This document shows positions 40,757 through 49,188 of a DNA stretch of 59,996 nt, one piece after another. Position 1 is the stretch's first letter. Every line of letters starts with the position of its first letter. Origin of the DNA: Symbiobacterium sp. (GTDB taxonomy: Bacteria > Bacillota > Sulfobacillia > UBA995 > UBA9673); assembly GCA_020725405.1 (NCBI GenBank), contig DYFB01000017.1, positions 1 to 59,996 of the forward strand, written 5' to 3'. The notes beneath the pieces were generated by a model, which was not told the DNA's origin, searched no databases, and saw only the letters and a list, made by a program, of their open reading frames with translations. The translations under genes were made by a program, and so were the position numbers.

Positions 40757-42238
40757 TCAGCCCACCTCCCCGAAGAGCTTGCCGGGGTTCATCAGGCCCT
40801 TGGGGTCGAGGGCCCGCCGCAGGCGCCGGAGCACCTCGAGGGCCTCCCCGTGCTCGGCCGGCATCCAGCGCGCGCGGTGCAGGCCGATGCCGTGGTGGTG
40901 GCCGATGGTCCCACCGGCCTCGAGACAAGCCTCCATGGCCGTCTCCCAGATGCGGTAGTAGAGGCTCTCGGCCGAGCCCAGGTCAGGGGCGAGGGCGAGG
41001 AAGGTGATGTAGAGGTTCGTTCCCTGGGTGTAGGAGTGGGAGCTGTGAGCCGAGGCCGAGATGATGCCTTTGACGCCCCGCATCCTCTCGACCATCGTGC
41101 GGTGGAGGTCGAAAACCCGGTCCCAGGTCGCGGCCACCTCGAGGGTGTCGACGACGAGACCCTGGTTCATGAACTCCGGTAGGCCGCTGATGACGTTCCT
41201 CCGCTCGAGCCAGTGCCGGCCCGGCTCGGGGCCGAGGTCGCGGGCTCCGGCGGCGGAGCAGGTCTCCGCGACGACCCGGGCCTCCAGGTCGACCAGGGCC
41301 CCCAGGCCCTCGAAAACGAAGACGAGTATGCACCTGCCCTGGGATACGTGACTCCTGAAAGAGTGGGCGCTCTCCAGAGGGTCGTAGAGACGGATAACGG
41401 CTGGCCGAAGGCCGGTGCGCATGACCCGCCGGATGACATCGAGGCCCACGCCGAAATCGTCCACCTCGTAGGCCCGCGGCTCCCGCTTCTCGGGCCGCGG
41501 GTGGACGCGGCAGACAGCCTCGGTGACGATACCGAGGGTCCCCTCCGCCCCCAGGAAGAGATTCTTGATGTCCGGCCCGGTCGAGGCCCGGGCGGTGGCC
41601 TTGGTCCGGATGACCCGCCCGCCGGGCAGGACCGCTTCCACCGCGAGGAGCATGTCCTCGATGTTCCCGTACTTCGTCGAGAACTGGCCCGACGAACGGG
41701 TCGAGATGAGGCCGCCGAGGGTGGCGACGTCGAACGACTGCGGGAAATGGCCCATGGTCAGACCGGCGCGGTCGAGGGCCTTCTCAAGGTCGACGGCGAG
41801 GATGCCGGCCTCGGCCGTGACCGTCAGGCCCTCGTCGTTGATGTCGAGGACCCGGTCGAGACGCTTGAGGTCGACGATGACGCCGCCGGTGACGGCGAGC
41901 GTCGCGCCGAGGACCCCGGAGCCGCCCCCGTAAGGGATTATCGGGACCTCGGCCTCGTAGAGCACCCGGACCACGTCGGCGACCTCGGCGGTGTCGCGAG
42001 GCAGAACGACCGCGTCCGGCCGGGGGAGCGGCCGCCCGTGGTGGACCCTGAGAGCGGCCACCGGCCAGCTGTCCCGGGCGTAGACCGTCAGGGCGGCCGC
42101 GCCCCTGAACACGTTCTCCGGTCCCACGATGCGCTCGAGCTCCCCCGCGACCGCCGGCTCGAGGGGCCGCCGGCCTCCTCCGAGGCCGGCGAGGAGTCTC
42201 TCGAATTCGGTCGGCGCGGTTCCCTCGGCCATGACCAC
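40757..42238 (-). CDS. FAD-linked oxidase, GlcD / alkylglycerone-phosphate-synthase-like
   Basis: This 493-residue flavoprotein has a PCMH-type FAD domain: IIPYGGGSGVLGATLAVTGGVI, then GHFPQSFDVATLGGLISTRSSGQ and LGAEGTLGIVTEAVCRVHP. The C-terminal substrate domain ends in GTIGHHHGIGLHRARW, where the His cluster resembles alkyldihydroxyacetonephosphate synthase and D-2-hydroxyacid dehydrogenases. It may oxidise a 2-hydroxyacid or a glycerol-phosphate derivative. GTG at 42238 with AAGGAGGT 8 bases upstream is preferred; ATG at 42232 is the alternative. It is the first gene of the operon, about 130 bases behind the palindromic promoter. Confidence 0.85.
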   Translation of the reverse strand: MVMAEGTAPTEFERLLAGLGGGRRPLEPAVAGELERIVGPENVFRGAAALTVYARDSWPVAALRVHHGRPLPRPDAVVLPRDTAEVADVVRVLYEAEVPIIPYGGGSGVLGATLAVTGGVIVDLKRLDRVLDINDEGLTVTAEAGILAVDLEKALDRAGLTMGHFPQSFDVATLGGLISTRSSGQFSTKYGNIEDMLLAVEAVLPGGRVIRTKATARASTGPDIKNLFLGAEGTLGIVTEAVCRVHPRPEKREPRAYEVDDFGVGLDVIRRVMRTGLRPAVIRLYDPLESAHSFRSHVSQGRCILVFVFEGLGALVDLEARVVAETCSAAGARDLGPEPGRHWLERRNVISGLPEFMNQGLVVDTLEVAATWDRVFDLHRTMVERMRGVKGIISASAHSSHSYTQGTNLYITFLALAPDLGSAESLYYRIWETAMEACLEAGGTIGHHHGIGLHRARWMPAEHGEALEVLRRLRRALDPKGLMNPGKLFGEVG

Positions 42239-42374
42239 TTTCCTCGACCTCCTTCGCCCCGTCCCAAGCCGGAGGGGCCACTTGGTGGCAGATATGCGCT
42301 GCGGCTCGGGGCAAGACCGCCCTGCGGGCCGCCTTGGCCCGCGCCCCGTGCGCCCGCGAACCCCCGGACGAGCC

Positions 42375-42394
42375 ATTATACAGTATTCTGTATA
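42375..42394 (-). promoter_or_regulatory. Palindromic operator overlapping the operon promoter
   Basis: TATACAG-TATT-CTGTATA (42377-42394) is an 18-bp inverted repeat with perfect 7-base arms. On the minus strand it overlaps a consensus -10, TATAAT (42380-42375). No good -35 is seen, so the promoter may need an activator or an extended -10. The adjacent GntR/YhfZ-like gene 115 bases away is the obvious candidate to bind it. Confidence 0.7.
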
Positions 42395-42508
42395 TTGACC
42401 GTCGGCCAAGCCCTCCGGGGTTATGATGGGGGTGTTGACGGGGCTTCAGGAGGGAGTTCGACACCCAGGAGCGTTCGTCCTGCCCCGCCGGCGCTTCAGG
42501 CCCGCGCT

Positions 42509-43441
42509 TCAGAGCTCCGGAAGCTCCTCCCCGCGCATGACCCGCTCCTGGGTGGACCGGACCAGGCCGGGGTCTATCTTCTCGCGCAGGAGGGCCCCGA
42601 CCGCCTGGTTATCCTTCCGGGTCACCAGGACGGCCTCCCCCGTCTCGGGCGGGGGACCCAGATCACCGTCCCGGAGCGGGACCACCCTCACGCCGGGGAT
42701 GTCGGGAAGCCCCTCCTCCGAATCCCACATGGCCGCGTCGATGGTCCCCTTGAGCATCTGGTCCGGGAACTGGAGGTAGGGCAATTCGACCAGGGTGACC
42801 TTCGCCGTCCCGCACTCCCGGAGGGTCAGCGCCGTCACATCGATGGACTCCGGGTCTATCCCCACCCGCATCCCGTCCTCGATGCGGCCCCCCCGGGTCC
42901 CGCGGAGCAGGAGGACGTGCTCCCTGACCCCGCTCTGCGGTCCGAGAGGGACGGCTATCTCGAGGTGGCCGGTCTCCGCCTGGGCCACCTCGAACGAGAA
43001 CCGGGACACCAGGGCGAACTCGTAGCGTCCGGAGTCAAGGGCCGCCAGGCGCCGCCGGGCGCCCCGGATGTGGGCCAGGACCAGGGGTATCTCCGCCTGC
43101 TGGAAGGCCCGGTAGAGCCCTGTGGCCAGTCCCTTGTAGCGCAGGGAGTAGGGCAGGGGCATCACCCCGGTGACGGTTCCGAGGCCGGTGAGCTCCCAGA
43201 GGGTCGACGGGTCGATGGACTCGACGAAGGTGCCCATGTGGCCCCGGGGGATGAGCCTGACGGCCCCGCTGTCCTGCAGGAGACGGAGGGCCGTCTGCAC
43301 GGTGCCGCGCCCGACCCCGAGTTGGGCGGCGTAATCGGCCACGGGCGGAAGGCGGTCTCCGGGTCGGGCCCGGAAGAGGTCCCGGGCGATGCGCATCGCC
43401 ACCCGGGCGTGCTTGGCCATGAAGTCGCGGTAGCTCACCAT
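42509..43441 (-). CDS. YhfZ-like GntR-family transcriptional regulator
   Basis: This 310-residue protein has an N-terminal winged-helix domain (residues about 14-70, ARDLFRARPGDRLPPVADYAAQLGVGRGTVQTALRLL). A long C-terminal periplasmic-binding-protein-like domain resembles YhfZ, including GLATGLYRAFQQAEIPLVLAHI and LPYLQFPDQMLKGTIDAAMWD. It probably senses a small anionic or phosphorylated ligand. ATG at 43441 has GGGGAAGATT upstream. It lies on the same strand as the dehydrogenase operon, directly before its palindromic promoter, and 19 bases behind the polysaccharide deacetylase gene. Confidence 0.8.
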   Translation of the reverse strand: MVSYRDFMAKHARVAMRIARDLFRARPGDRLPPVADYAAQLGVGRGTVQTALRLLQDSGAVRLIPRGHMGTFVESIDPSTLWELTGLGTVTGVMPLPYSLRYKGLATGLYRAFQQAEIPLVLAHIRGARRRLAALDSGRYEFALVSRFSFEVAQAETGHLEIAVPLGPQSGVREHVLLLRGTRGGRIEDGMRVGIDPESIDVTALTLRECGTAKVTLVELPYLQFPDQMLKGTIDAAMWDSEEGLPDIPGVRVVPLRDGDLGPPPETGEAVLVTRKDNQAVGALLREKIDPGLVRSTQERVMRGEELPEL

Positions 43442-43460
43442 GGAGCCGAATCTTCCCCGC

Positions 43461-44390
43461 TCACGGCCCGACCAGCACCGTGAACCCCTCGTAGCCGTGG
43501 CTCCGGTTTATCCGGATGCGGGGCAGGAGGAGCGGGTCGCGGCCGACGGTCACGCGGGCCGAGGCCGTGGTCACTGCCGCCCGGTAGCCGGCGACGCGGA
43601 CGGCGTGGACCACCGTCGGGTCGTGCTTGCCGGCCGGGTAGCTGAAGGCGATTACGGTGACCCCGAGGCGCTCCTCAAGCTCCGCCCGGGACAGCGCCAC
43701 CTCCCGGACCAGGGAGAGCATATCCGACGTCAGGGTCCGGAGGTCGGGATGGGTCACGGTGTGCGACCCTATCTCGAACCCGGCGGCGGCCATCTCGGCC
43801 AGCTGCTCCCAGGTCACCCGGTTCGGGCGGCCGACGGCCCCCGTCTCGATGAAGAAGGTCGCCGTGAGCCCGCGCTCGGCCAGGACGGGGTAGACGATCT
43901 CGTAAAGGCTGGTGTAGCCGTCGTCGAAGGTGAGGAGGACGGGCTTGGGCGGGAGGGGCCGGCCCTCTTCGAGGTAGGCGAGGAGCTGGGCGAAGGAGAT
44001 GGTGCTGAAGCCCCGCCGGACAAGGTAGTCCATCTGCCGGCGGAAGACATCCGGGGCGACGAAGAGCTCGCTTTCGAGGTCACCGACCTCGTGGAACATG
44101 AGGATCGGGACGGGTCCAGGCCAGTCGGTGACCGCCGCGGGCCGCCACTCCTCCGGGTCGAATCCGCCGAGCCAGGCCGTCTTGGCGGAGGGCTCGGCCG
44201 CGAGAGCGGCCCTCAGGAGCTCGAGCTCCCCCGTCAGCGGCGGGGAGCCCGGCTTGGCTGGGGTCGAGGACGAGGGCGTCGGTGCCGCCTCTGCCGCAGC
44301 CGCCTGGAACACCGGTCCCCGGGGGCCCCAGCAGAGGCCCAGCACGAGGGCAAGGACGACGAGCCACTGCGCGCTCCGGCTCGGGACCAC
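43461..44390 (-). CDS. Exported polysaccharide deacetylase (CE4)
   Basis: This 309-residue protein has a signal peptide (residues 1-30), a Ser/Pro/Thr linker, and a NodB-type deacetylase domain. Catalytic motifs are LTFDDGYTSLY (motif 1, metal ligands), FEIGSHTVTHPDL (motif 2), and FSYPAGKHDP (motif 3). It removes acetyl groups from cell-wall or exopolysaccharide sugars outside the cell. GTG at 44390, behind GGAGGGAGGAGGGGAGCC, is the start; the track ORF to 45623 is shadow of the M28 gene. GntR follows closely downstream. Confidence 0.9.
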   Translation of the reverse strand: MVPSRSAQWLVVLALVLGLCWGPRGPVFQAAAAEAAPTPSSSTPAKPGSPPLTGELELLRAALAAEPSAKTAWLGGFDPEEWRPAAVTDWPGPVPILMFHEVGDLESELFVAPDVFRRQMDYLVRRGFSTISFAQLLAYLEEGRPLPPKPVLLTFDDGYTSLYEIVYPVLAERGLTATFFIETGAVGRPNRVTWEQLAEMAAAGFEIGSHTVTHPDLRTLTSDMLSLVREVALSRAELEERLGVTVIAFSYPAGKHDPTVVHAVRVAGYRAAVTTASARVTVGRDPLLLPRIRINRSHGYEGFTVLVGP

Positions 44391-44551
44391 GGCTCCCCTC
44401 CTCCCTCCTCCTCGGCCTTCACGGCCCCCGCCCAAAGGTTCGTCCCGGCTCCGACCCGGGCGGGTTCCCAACCGGCGGGTTCCCAACCTATGTTTCCGGG
44501 CCTGCCTCCGATTACCTCCCCGACCAGCGACCCCCTGAACCCCCGGGACGG

Positions 44552-46390
44552 CTACCCCTCGCGGGAGACGAGCGGAACCGGCAGGGCCGGGCCGGTCGGG
44601 ACCAGGCGCCCGGCCCCGAGCCCGGTCCCCAGGGCGAAGGCCTCCAGGTGCAGGGCGGCGACGACGGAGGCGGCGAGGAGGGTCCTCAGGGGCAGCAGCC
44701 CGTAGGCCGCGCCGAGGAGGAGGTACCACCAGGCCGGGCCGGTCAGGTAGACTTCCGGGAACAGGACGAGGAGGGCTCCGAACGGGACCAGCCCGCCGGC
44801 AAGAAGGAGAAGGTTGAGGGCCCGCCGCAGCCCGGCGAAGCGGCCGGCCGGCTCGGCCAGGAAGAGCCAGAGGAACGCGGCCGGGGCGAGGAAGGTGACG
44901 GCGGCGAAGCCTCCCCCGAAGAGCCAGGCCGGAAGGACCGAGGCGGCCAGCAGGGTCGTCAGGGCGTGCCGCCGCTCGAGCCAGTCGGCCGCCAGGGGCG
45001 GGCGGAACCAGCCGGTGAGACGCCCGACGGCGAGAGCGGTTCCCGCGCTCACCGCCGCCGCGGCGAGGAGGGGGAGGATGTCCGGGCTGTAGAGGAAGGG
45101 GTCCTTCGGGGTAGCCGGGTAGAGGTCGTAGCGGGGTAGGGCCCCGGACACGGCCAGGAGCTTGAGGGTGAGGAGACCGGCGAGGAGGCAGGCGGCGGCG
45201 GCCAAGAGGCGGCGGGCTTCGGCGCGGAAGACGGCCCACGCCGCCACGGCGGCGCGGCGCCGCTCCACCCAGGACAGGAGGGTCACCGTCCAGAGAGGGG
45301 TGAAGGCCAGGAGCTGGACGGCCCGCACGAACGGTCCAGGCAGGTAGCGGCCGTCCGGGAGGCCGAGGTAGGTCATCGACCCGGCGGCCCCGCCGGCGGG
45401 ACGCGAGAGCCGGTCGAGGCTTGAAACCAGGAGCTCGGCCGCCCGCCCCCAGCGTTCGAACGAGGCGGCCTCGAGGTTCGCGGCGATGTCGGCCGGGGTG
45501 TGGTAGACCGCCCGCTCCAGGGCTGGCTCCCGGGGCACCCCGGCCAGGTTCACCGCGGGGACGCCCGCTCGGAGGAAGGTGCCGGTGTCGGTCGGGGCGA
45601 CCGGGACCGATCGCTCGACCCACTCGGCGAGGACGCCGGCCCCGTAGGCCTCCCCGGAGCGGGCCGCCGCGGCGAGGGCCAGACTCCTGAGCCAGGGGGG
45701 AGTGTAGCCCCGCTGGGTTCCGATGGCCTCCACCGATATTCCGGCCATCTCACCCACGTTCAGGAAGTCGAGCCCGACCACCGCCGTGACGGGGCCCGGG
45801 TAGGGCGTCACGTCGAGAAAGGCCCGCGAACCGGTGAGACCGTACTCCGACCCGTCGAAGAAGACAAAGAGGATGGTCTTCTCGGTCTCGCGCGCGGCGA
45901 AGACGCGGGCGAGCTCCAGGAGGGCCCCGACCCCGGAGCCGTCGTCGGCCGCCCCTTGGAGGACGAAGGGCGGGATGTCGTAGTGCGCGTGGACCAGCAC
46001 GGCCTCGGGCGTGCGGCCCGGCTTGACCGTGAAGACGTTGGCGAGGTCATGGTGGTAGACGCCGGCCACCCAGGCCCCAAAGACCTGCTGCTGCGGGCTG
46101 TAGCCCAGATAGGCCAGCTTGGACACGAGCCACTCGGCCGCCCCGGCCTTCCCCGGGTTCCCGACCGACCTCTCGGGGAAGAGGGTGACGAACTCCGTCG
46201 TGAGCGCGAGGGCCCGATCCCCGTCGAAGGAGAGCGGGCCTTCGGCTAGGATCGGCTCCGGGAAGGGCCGGGAAGCAAGGTTCGCGATCACTCCGGCGAG
46301 GGCCAGACCCACGGCGACGGCCAGGAAGATGACCCCCAGGCGGTCGAGCTCCCCACCCGGCCTTCGCCCGTCCACCGCCCCCACCACCAC
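44552..46390 (-). CDS. M28-family peptidase with C-terminal multi-helix membrane domain
   Basis: This 612-residue protein has an N-terminal membrane helix (RLGVIFLAVAVGLALAGVIANL), then an M28 zinc peptidase domain (residues about 60-310). The peptidase domain contains LVHAHYDIPP, QGAADDGSGVGALLELA, FFDGSEYGL and VYHTPADI. The C-terminal half (330-612) holds about eight hydrophobic segments. The catalytic domain most likely faces the outside. The canonical Glu pair is replaced by GSEYGL, with one Glu remaining, so proteolytic activity should be tested. It is on the same strand as the nucleotidyltransferase gene, 96 bases downstream. Confidence 0.82.
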   Translation of the reverse strand: MVVGAVDGRRPGGELDRLGVIFLAVAVGLALAGVIANLASRPFPEPILAEGPLSFDGDRALALTTEFVTLFPERSVGNPGKAGAAEWLVSKLAYLGYSPQQQVFGAWVAGVYHHDLANVFTVKPGRTPEAVLVHAHYDIPPFVLQGAADDGSGVGALLELARVFAARETEKTILFVFFDGSEYGLTGSRAFLDVTPYPGPVTAVVGLDFLNVGEMAGISVEAIGTQRGYTPPWLRSLALAAAARSGEAYGAGVLAEWVERSVPVAPTDTGTFLRAGVPAVNLAGVPREPALERAVYHTPADIAANLEAASFERWGRAAELLVSSLDRLSRPAGGAAGSMTYLGLPDGRYLPGPFVRAVQLLAFTPLWTVTLLSWVERRRAAVAAWAVFRAEARRLLAAAACLLAGLLTLKLLAVSGALPRYDLYPATPKDPFLYSPDILPLLAAAAVSAGTALAVGRLTGWFRPPLAADWLERRHALTTLLAASVLPAWLFGGGFAAVTFLAPAAFLWLFLAEPAGRFAGLRRALNLLLLAGGLVPFGALLVLFPEVYLTGPAWWYLLLGAAYGLLPLRTLLAASVVAALHLEAFALGTGLGAGRLVPTGPALPVPLVSREG

Positions 46391-46486
46391 GCTCTCGCGG
46401 GGCCAGCCGGCACCGGAGCTCCGGCCGGCGGGATGTCGGGATTCTCCTTGCCTCCCTTAGTTCTTGGCCGCGACCGGTCCTGATTC

Positions 46487-49105
46487 CTACGTTTCCCTGC
46501 GAGAACGCACGAGCTCCTGCACCCGCCGCGTGTAGAGGCCGGCAAGCTCCTCGGCGAGTTCCATCGTGGGAGCCTCGGAGTAGACGTGGACGGCCGGGCG
46601 CTCGGGGTCGGGAAGGACGAGGACCCTCCCGTCCGGCGTCTCGGCCTGGAGCCCCTCCGCCGCTCCGCCGCCGGCGCCGGTGTCGGCGGCCCGGGCGCCG
46701 CCCCCGACCCGGGCGCCGCCCCCGGCTCGGGCACCGCCCCCAGCCCGGGCGCCGCCCCCGGCTCGGGCACCGCCCCCGGCTCGGGCCCGCTCGCGCCGGG
46801 CCCGCCCCGCCCCGCCTCCGCGTGCCCCGGCGTTCGGCGGACCGGGCGCCTCGAGGAGGAGGCGCATGACCCGGCCCTTGAGCTCCCAGGGGCAGGGCAC
46901 GCGAACGTGGACCCACTCGCCGAGGGGCGAGGCGTCGACCAGCTCGGCCAAGGTGCTGTCAATGTCGACAAGGTAGTCGAGGAGGCCCACCACGCCCAGG
47001 AGACCGCCGTAGACCATCTCCGACTGGTGGAAGAGGGCCGGGCCGGAGTCCCGCTCGACCTCACTCATGCGAGCCATGGTCTCCGCCCGGGTGGCCCGGC
47101 AGGGGACGGGTCTTCCGCCCAGGGCCGCGAGCCGCTCGGCCACCGCCCGCGGCAGGTCCGAGGGCACGACGAGCGGAGTCCCCTCCCGCACGAGAGCGGC
47201 CTCCGACAGGACGAGCCAGGCCTGGGCCTTGCTGAGAAGCCGCCCCTTGTTGTCGACGAGGGTCACGACCTCCCCCGTCTCGTTCGCGGCGAAGGCGAGG
47301 GCTGCTCCTTCCCGCCGGACGAGCTCGCCCACGGGCTCGGCCCGCAGCGGCGCGGAGAGGGGGATGTGCCCGACGTCGAGTCCCCGCCAGAGGCCGCGGG
47401 CGTTCTCTTCGAGCCAGGGGTGGCCGTAGGCCCCGGCGACGACGAGCCCCCGCCTGGCGAGCATCCGGCCCCGCTCCTCGACGTGGGCGAGGTAGGCTTC
47501 GCCGATGCCCGGGACGAACCGGGTAGCGCCGAGCCGGTCCGGGGGGGCCCGGCGGAAGTCCTCGCCGCCGAGGTCCTTTTCCAGACGCCGGACGGCCGCG
47601 CGGGGGATGTCGTTCCCCGCGGGGTCGAGAAGCCTGATGGCCACCTGGCCGTCCGTTTCCTCATCCGATCCGGCTCCGGGTCGTCCGATGTGGACGCCGG
47701 CTTCGGCCCCGAGGGCCCGCACGGCGTAGCGGACGGCTACGGCCGGAAGTTCGCCGACGTTCCAGACCGAGCACCCGGCGAGACCGAGGCCGGAAACCAG
47801 GGCCTCCCGGAGGAGCCGGGGAGCCGGGGCCGGGTCGACCCCCACGACAACCCGGGCCCCGGCGGCCTGGGCCGCGCCGAAGACACTCCCCACCCTCGCC
47901 GCCGTTTCGGCGCAGAGATCGACGTTGACCGTCCCCTTGACCCCCGCCTCGCTGAAGACGCCGTAGCCCCAGGCCTGGCCCCAGACCAGGCTGTCGCCGA
48001 GAACCGTCTCGGGGGCGACCCTCCGCCCGGGCCAGACCTTGACCCCGGGCTTGACCACCGTCTCCTCGCCGATGTCCACCTCGTCGGCGAGAACCGCCCC
48101 GTCGAAGACCGAGGCCCGGTTCTGGACCCTGACCCCGCGTCCGAGCACCGCCCCGCGGATCTCGGCCAGCCGCCCAACGCGGCAGTGGTCGCCGACGACC
48201 GACCGCTTCACGGACGCCTGACCGCCGATGACAACGCCTCGCCCCAGGACCGCCGGGCCCTCGACGCGGGCCCCGGTCCCGACGTAGGAATCCTCGCCGA
48301 CGAGCAGGGGGCCGGTGAGCTCCACCCCGGGAGCGATGTCCACGCCCGGGCCGACCCACACCCTTTCCCGGTACTCCGACCCGGCGACCTCGAACCTGGT
48401 CCGCCCCTCAAGCATGTCGATGTGGGCCTGAAGGTACTGCGAGTGGTTCCCGACGTCACACCAGTAGCCGCCCGGGGCGTACCCGAAGAGCGGCTTCCCG
48501 GCCTCGAGGAGCATCGGGAAGAGGTTCTGGCTGAAATCGAAGACCCGCCCGGCCTCGAAGAGGCCGAGGACCTCCGGTTCGAGGACGTAGATGCCCGCAT
48601 TGACCTGGTCGGAGAAGACCTCGCTCCAAGAAGGCTTCTCGACGAAACGGGCGATCCGACCGTCCTCCGAGCAGACGACGACCCCGTACTCGAGGGGTGT
48701 GTCCACGGCGGTGAGCCCGACAGTGGCCGCCGCCCCGCGGGCCCGATGGAAGTCGACGAGAGCGGTGACGTCCATGTCGGTCAGGATATCGCCGCTCACG
48801 ACCAGGAAGGTCCCGTCGAGCTCCGGCTCCACGCTCTTGACGCTCCCGGCGGTGCCGAGAGGCACGTCCTCGACGAAGTACCTCAGCCGGAGGCCGACCC
48901 GTGAGCCGTCGCCGAAGTAGTCCCGGACGACCTGGGGCAGGTGATGCAGAGTGACCAGGGCCTCCTCGACCCCGTGGCGGCTGAGGTGGCTGAGGACGTG
49001 CTCGAGGATGGGGCGGTTGCCGACAGGGACCATGGGCTTTGGGATGTTGCAGGTGAGGGGCCGGAGGCGGGTCCCCCAGCCTCCGGCCATGACCACGGCC
49101 TTCAA
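46487..49105 (-). CDS. Sugar nucleotidyltransferase fused to a degenerate phosphomannomutase-like domain
   Basis: The protein has 872 residues. Residues 1-235 are a nucleotidyltransferase (AVVMAGGWGTRLRPLT, KPMVPVGNRPILEH). Residues about 250-385 form a left-handed beta-helix. Residues about 385-770 follow a phosphohexomutase fold. The active-site Ser loop (usual SHNP) is replaced by GRPGAGSDEETD, and the DGDADR metal loop reads FAANETGEV. The mutase part is therefore probably inactive. A Gly/Ala/Arg repeat linker follows near residue 775, then a short C-terminal module. TTG at 49105 has GGGGGGTG upstream. It likely makes or regulates a GDP- or ADP/UDP-sugar. It lies next to a GT4 enzyme and a debranching enzyme. 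Confidence 0.85.
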   Translation of the reverse strand: MKAVVMAGGWGTRLRPLTCNIPKPMVPVGNRPILEHVLSHLSRHGVEEALVTLHHLPQVVRDYFGDGSRVGLRLRYFVEDVPLGTAGSVKSVEPELDGTFLVVSGDILTDMDVTALVDFHRARGAAATVGLTAVDTPLEYGVVVCSEDGRIARFVEKPSWSEVFSDQVNAGIYVLEPEVLGLFEAGRVFDFSQNLFPMLLEAGKPLFGYAPGGYWCDVGNHSQYLQAHIDMLEGRTRFEVAGSEYRERVWVGPGVDIAPGVELTGPLLVGEDSYVGTGARVEGPAVLGRGVVIGGQASVKRSVVGDHCRVGRLAEIRGAVLGRGVRVQNRASVFDGAVLADEVDIGEETVVKPGVKVWPGRRVAPETVLGDSLVWGQAWGYGVFSEAGVKGTVNVDLCAETAARVGSVFGAAQAAGARVVVGVDPAPAPRLLREALVSGLGLAGCSVWNVGELPAVAVRYAVRALGAEAGVHIGRPGAGSDEETDGQVAIRLLDPAGNDIPRAAVRRLEKDLGGEDFRRAPPDRLGATRFVPGIGEAYLAHVEERGRMLARRGLVVAGAYGHPWLEENARGLWRGLDVGHIPLSAPLRAEPVGELVRREGAALAFAANETGEVVTLVDNKGRLLSKAQAWLVLSEAALVREGTPLVVPSDLPRAVAERLAALGGRPVPCRATRAETMARMSEVERDSGPALFHQSEMVYGGLLGVVGLLDYLVDIDSTLAELVDASPLGEWVHVRVPCPWELKGRVMRLLLEAPGPPNAGARGGGAGRARRERARAGGGARAGGGARAGGGARAGGGARVGGGARAADTGAGGGAAEGLQAETPDGRVLVLPDPERPAVHVYSEAPTMELAEELAGLYTRRVQELVRSRRET
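46692..46781. repeat. Five in-frame copies of an 18-bp unit (ARAGGG) in the nucleotidyltransferase gene
   Basis: CGGGCGCCGCCCCCGGCT-like units repeat every 18 bases at 46692, 46710, 46728, 46746 and 46764, encoding a Gly/Ala/Arg linker between the degenerate mutase domain and a C-terminal module. The unit length preserves the reading frame, so copy number could vary without breaking the protein. Confidence 0.9.
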
Positions 49106-49140
49106 GACGAAACACCCCCCCTGGCGGAAGGAGACGGGTC

Positions 49141-49188
49141 CCGGGCGACGGGCCCGCCGGGCGACGGGCCCGCCGGGCGACGGGCCCT
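49141..49188. repeat. Three tandem copies of a 16-bp unit ahead of the nucleotidyltransferase gene
   Basis: CCGGGCGACGGGCCCG repeats at 49141, 49157 and 49173, between the GT4 stop and the nucleotidyltransferase start. The last copy overlaps the GT4 stop codon. Confidence 0.88.

Noticed and set aside
42395-42508. Extra gene between the operator and the GntR gene
   Set aside because: Only short frames occur. The listed 42423..42779 ORF is a shadow of the regulator gene.
46586-48904. 772-residue plus-strand ORF
   Set aside because: Antisense shadow of the nucleotidyltransferase gene.
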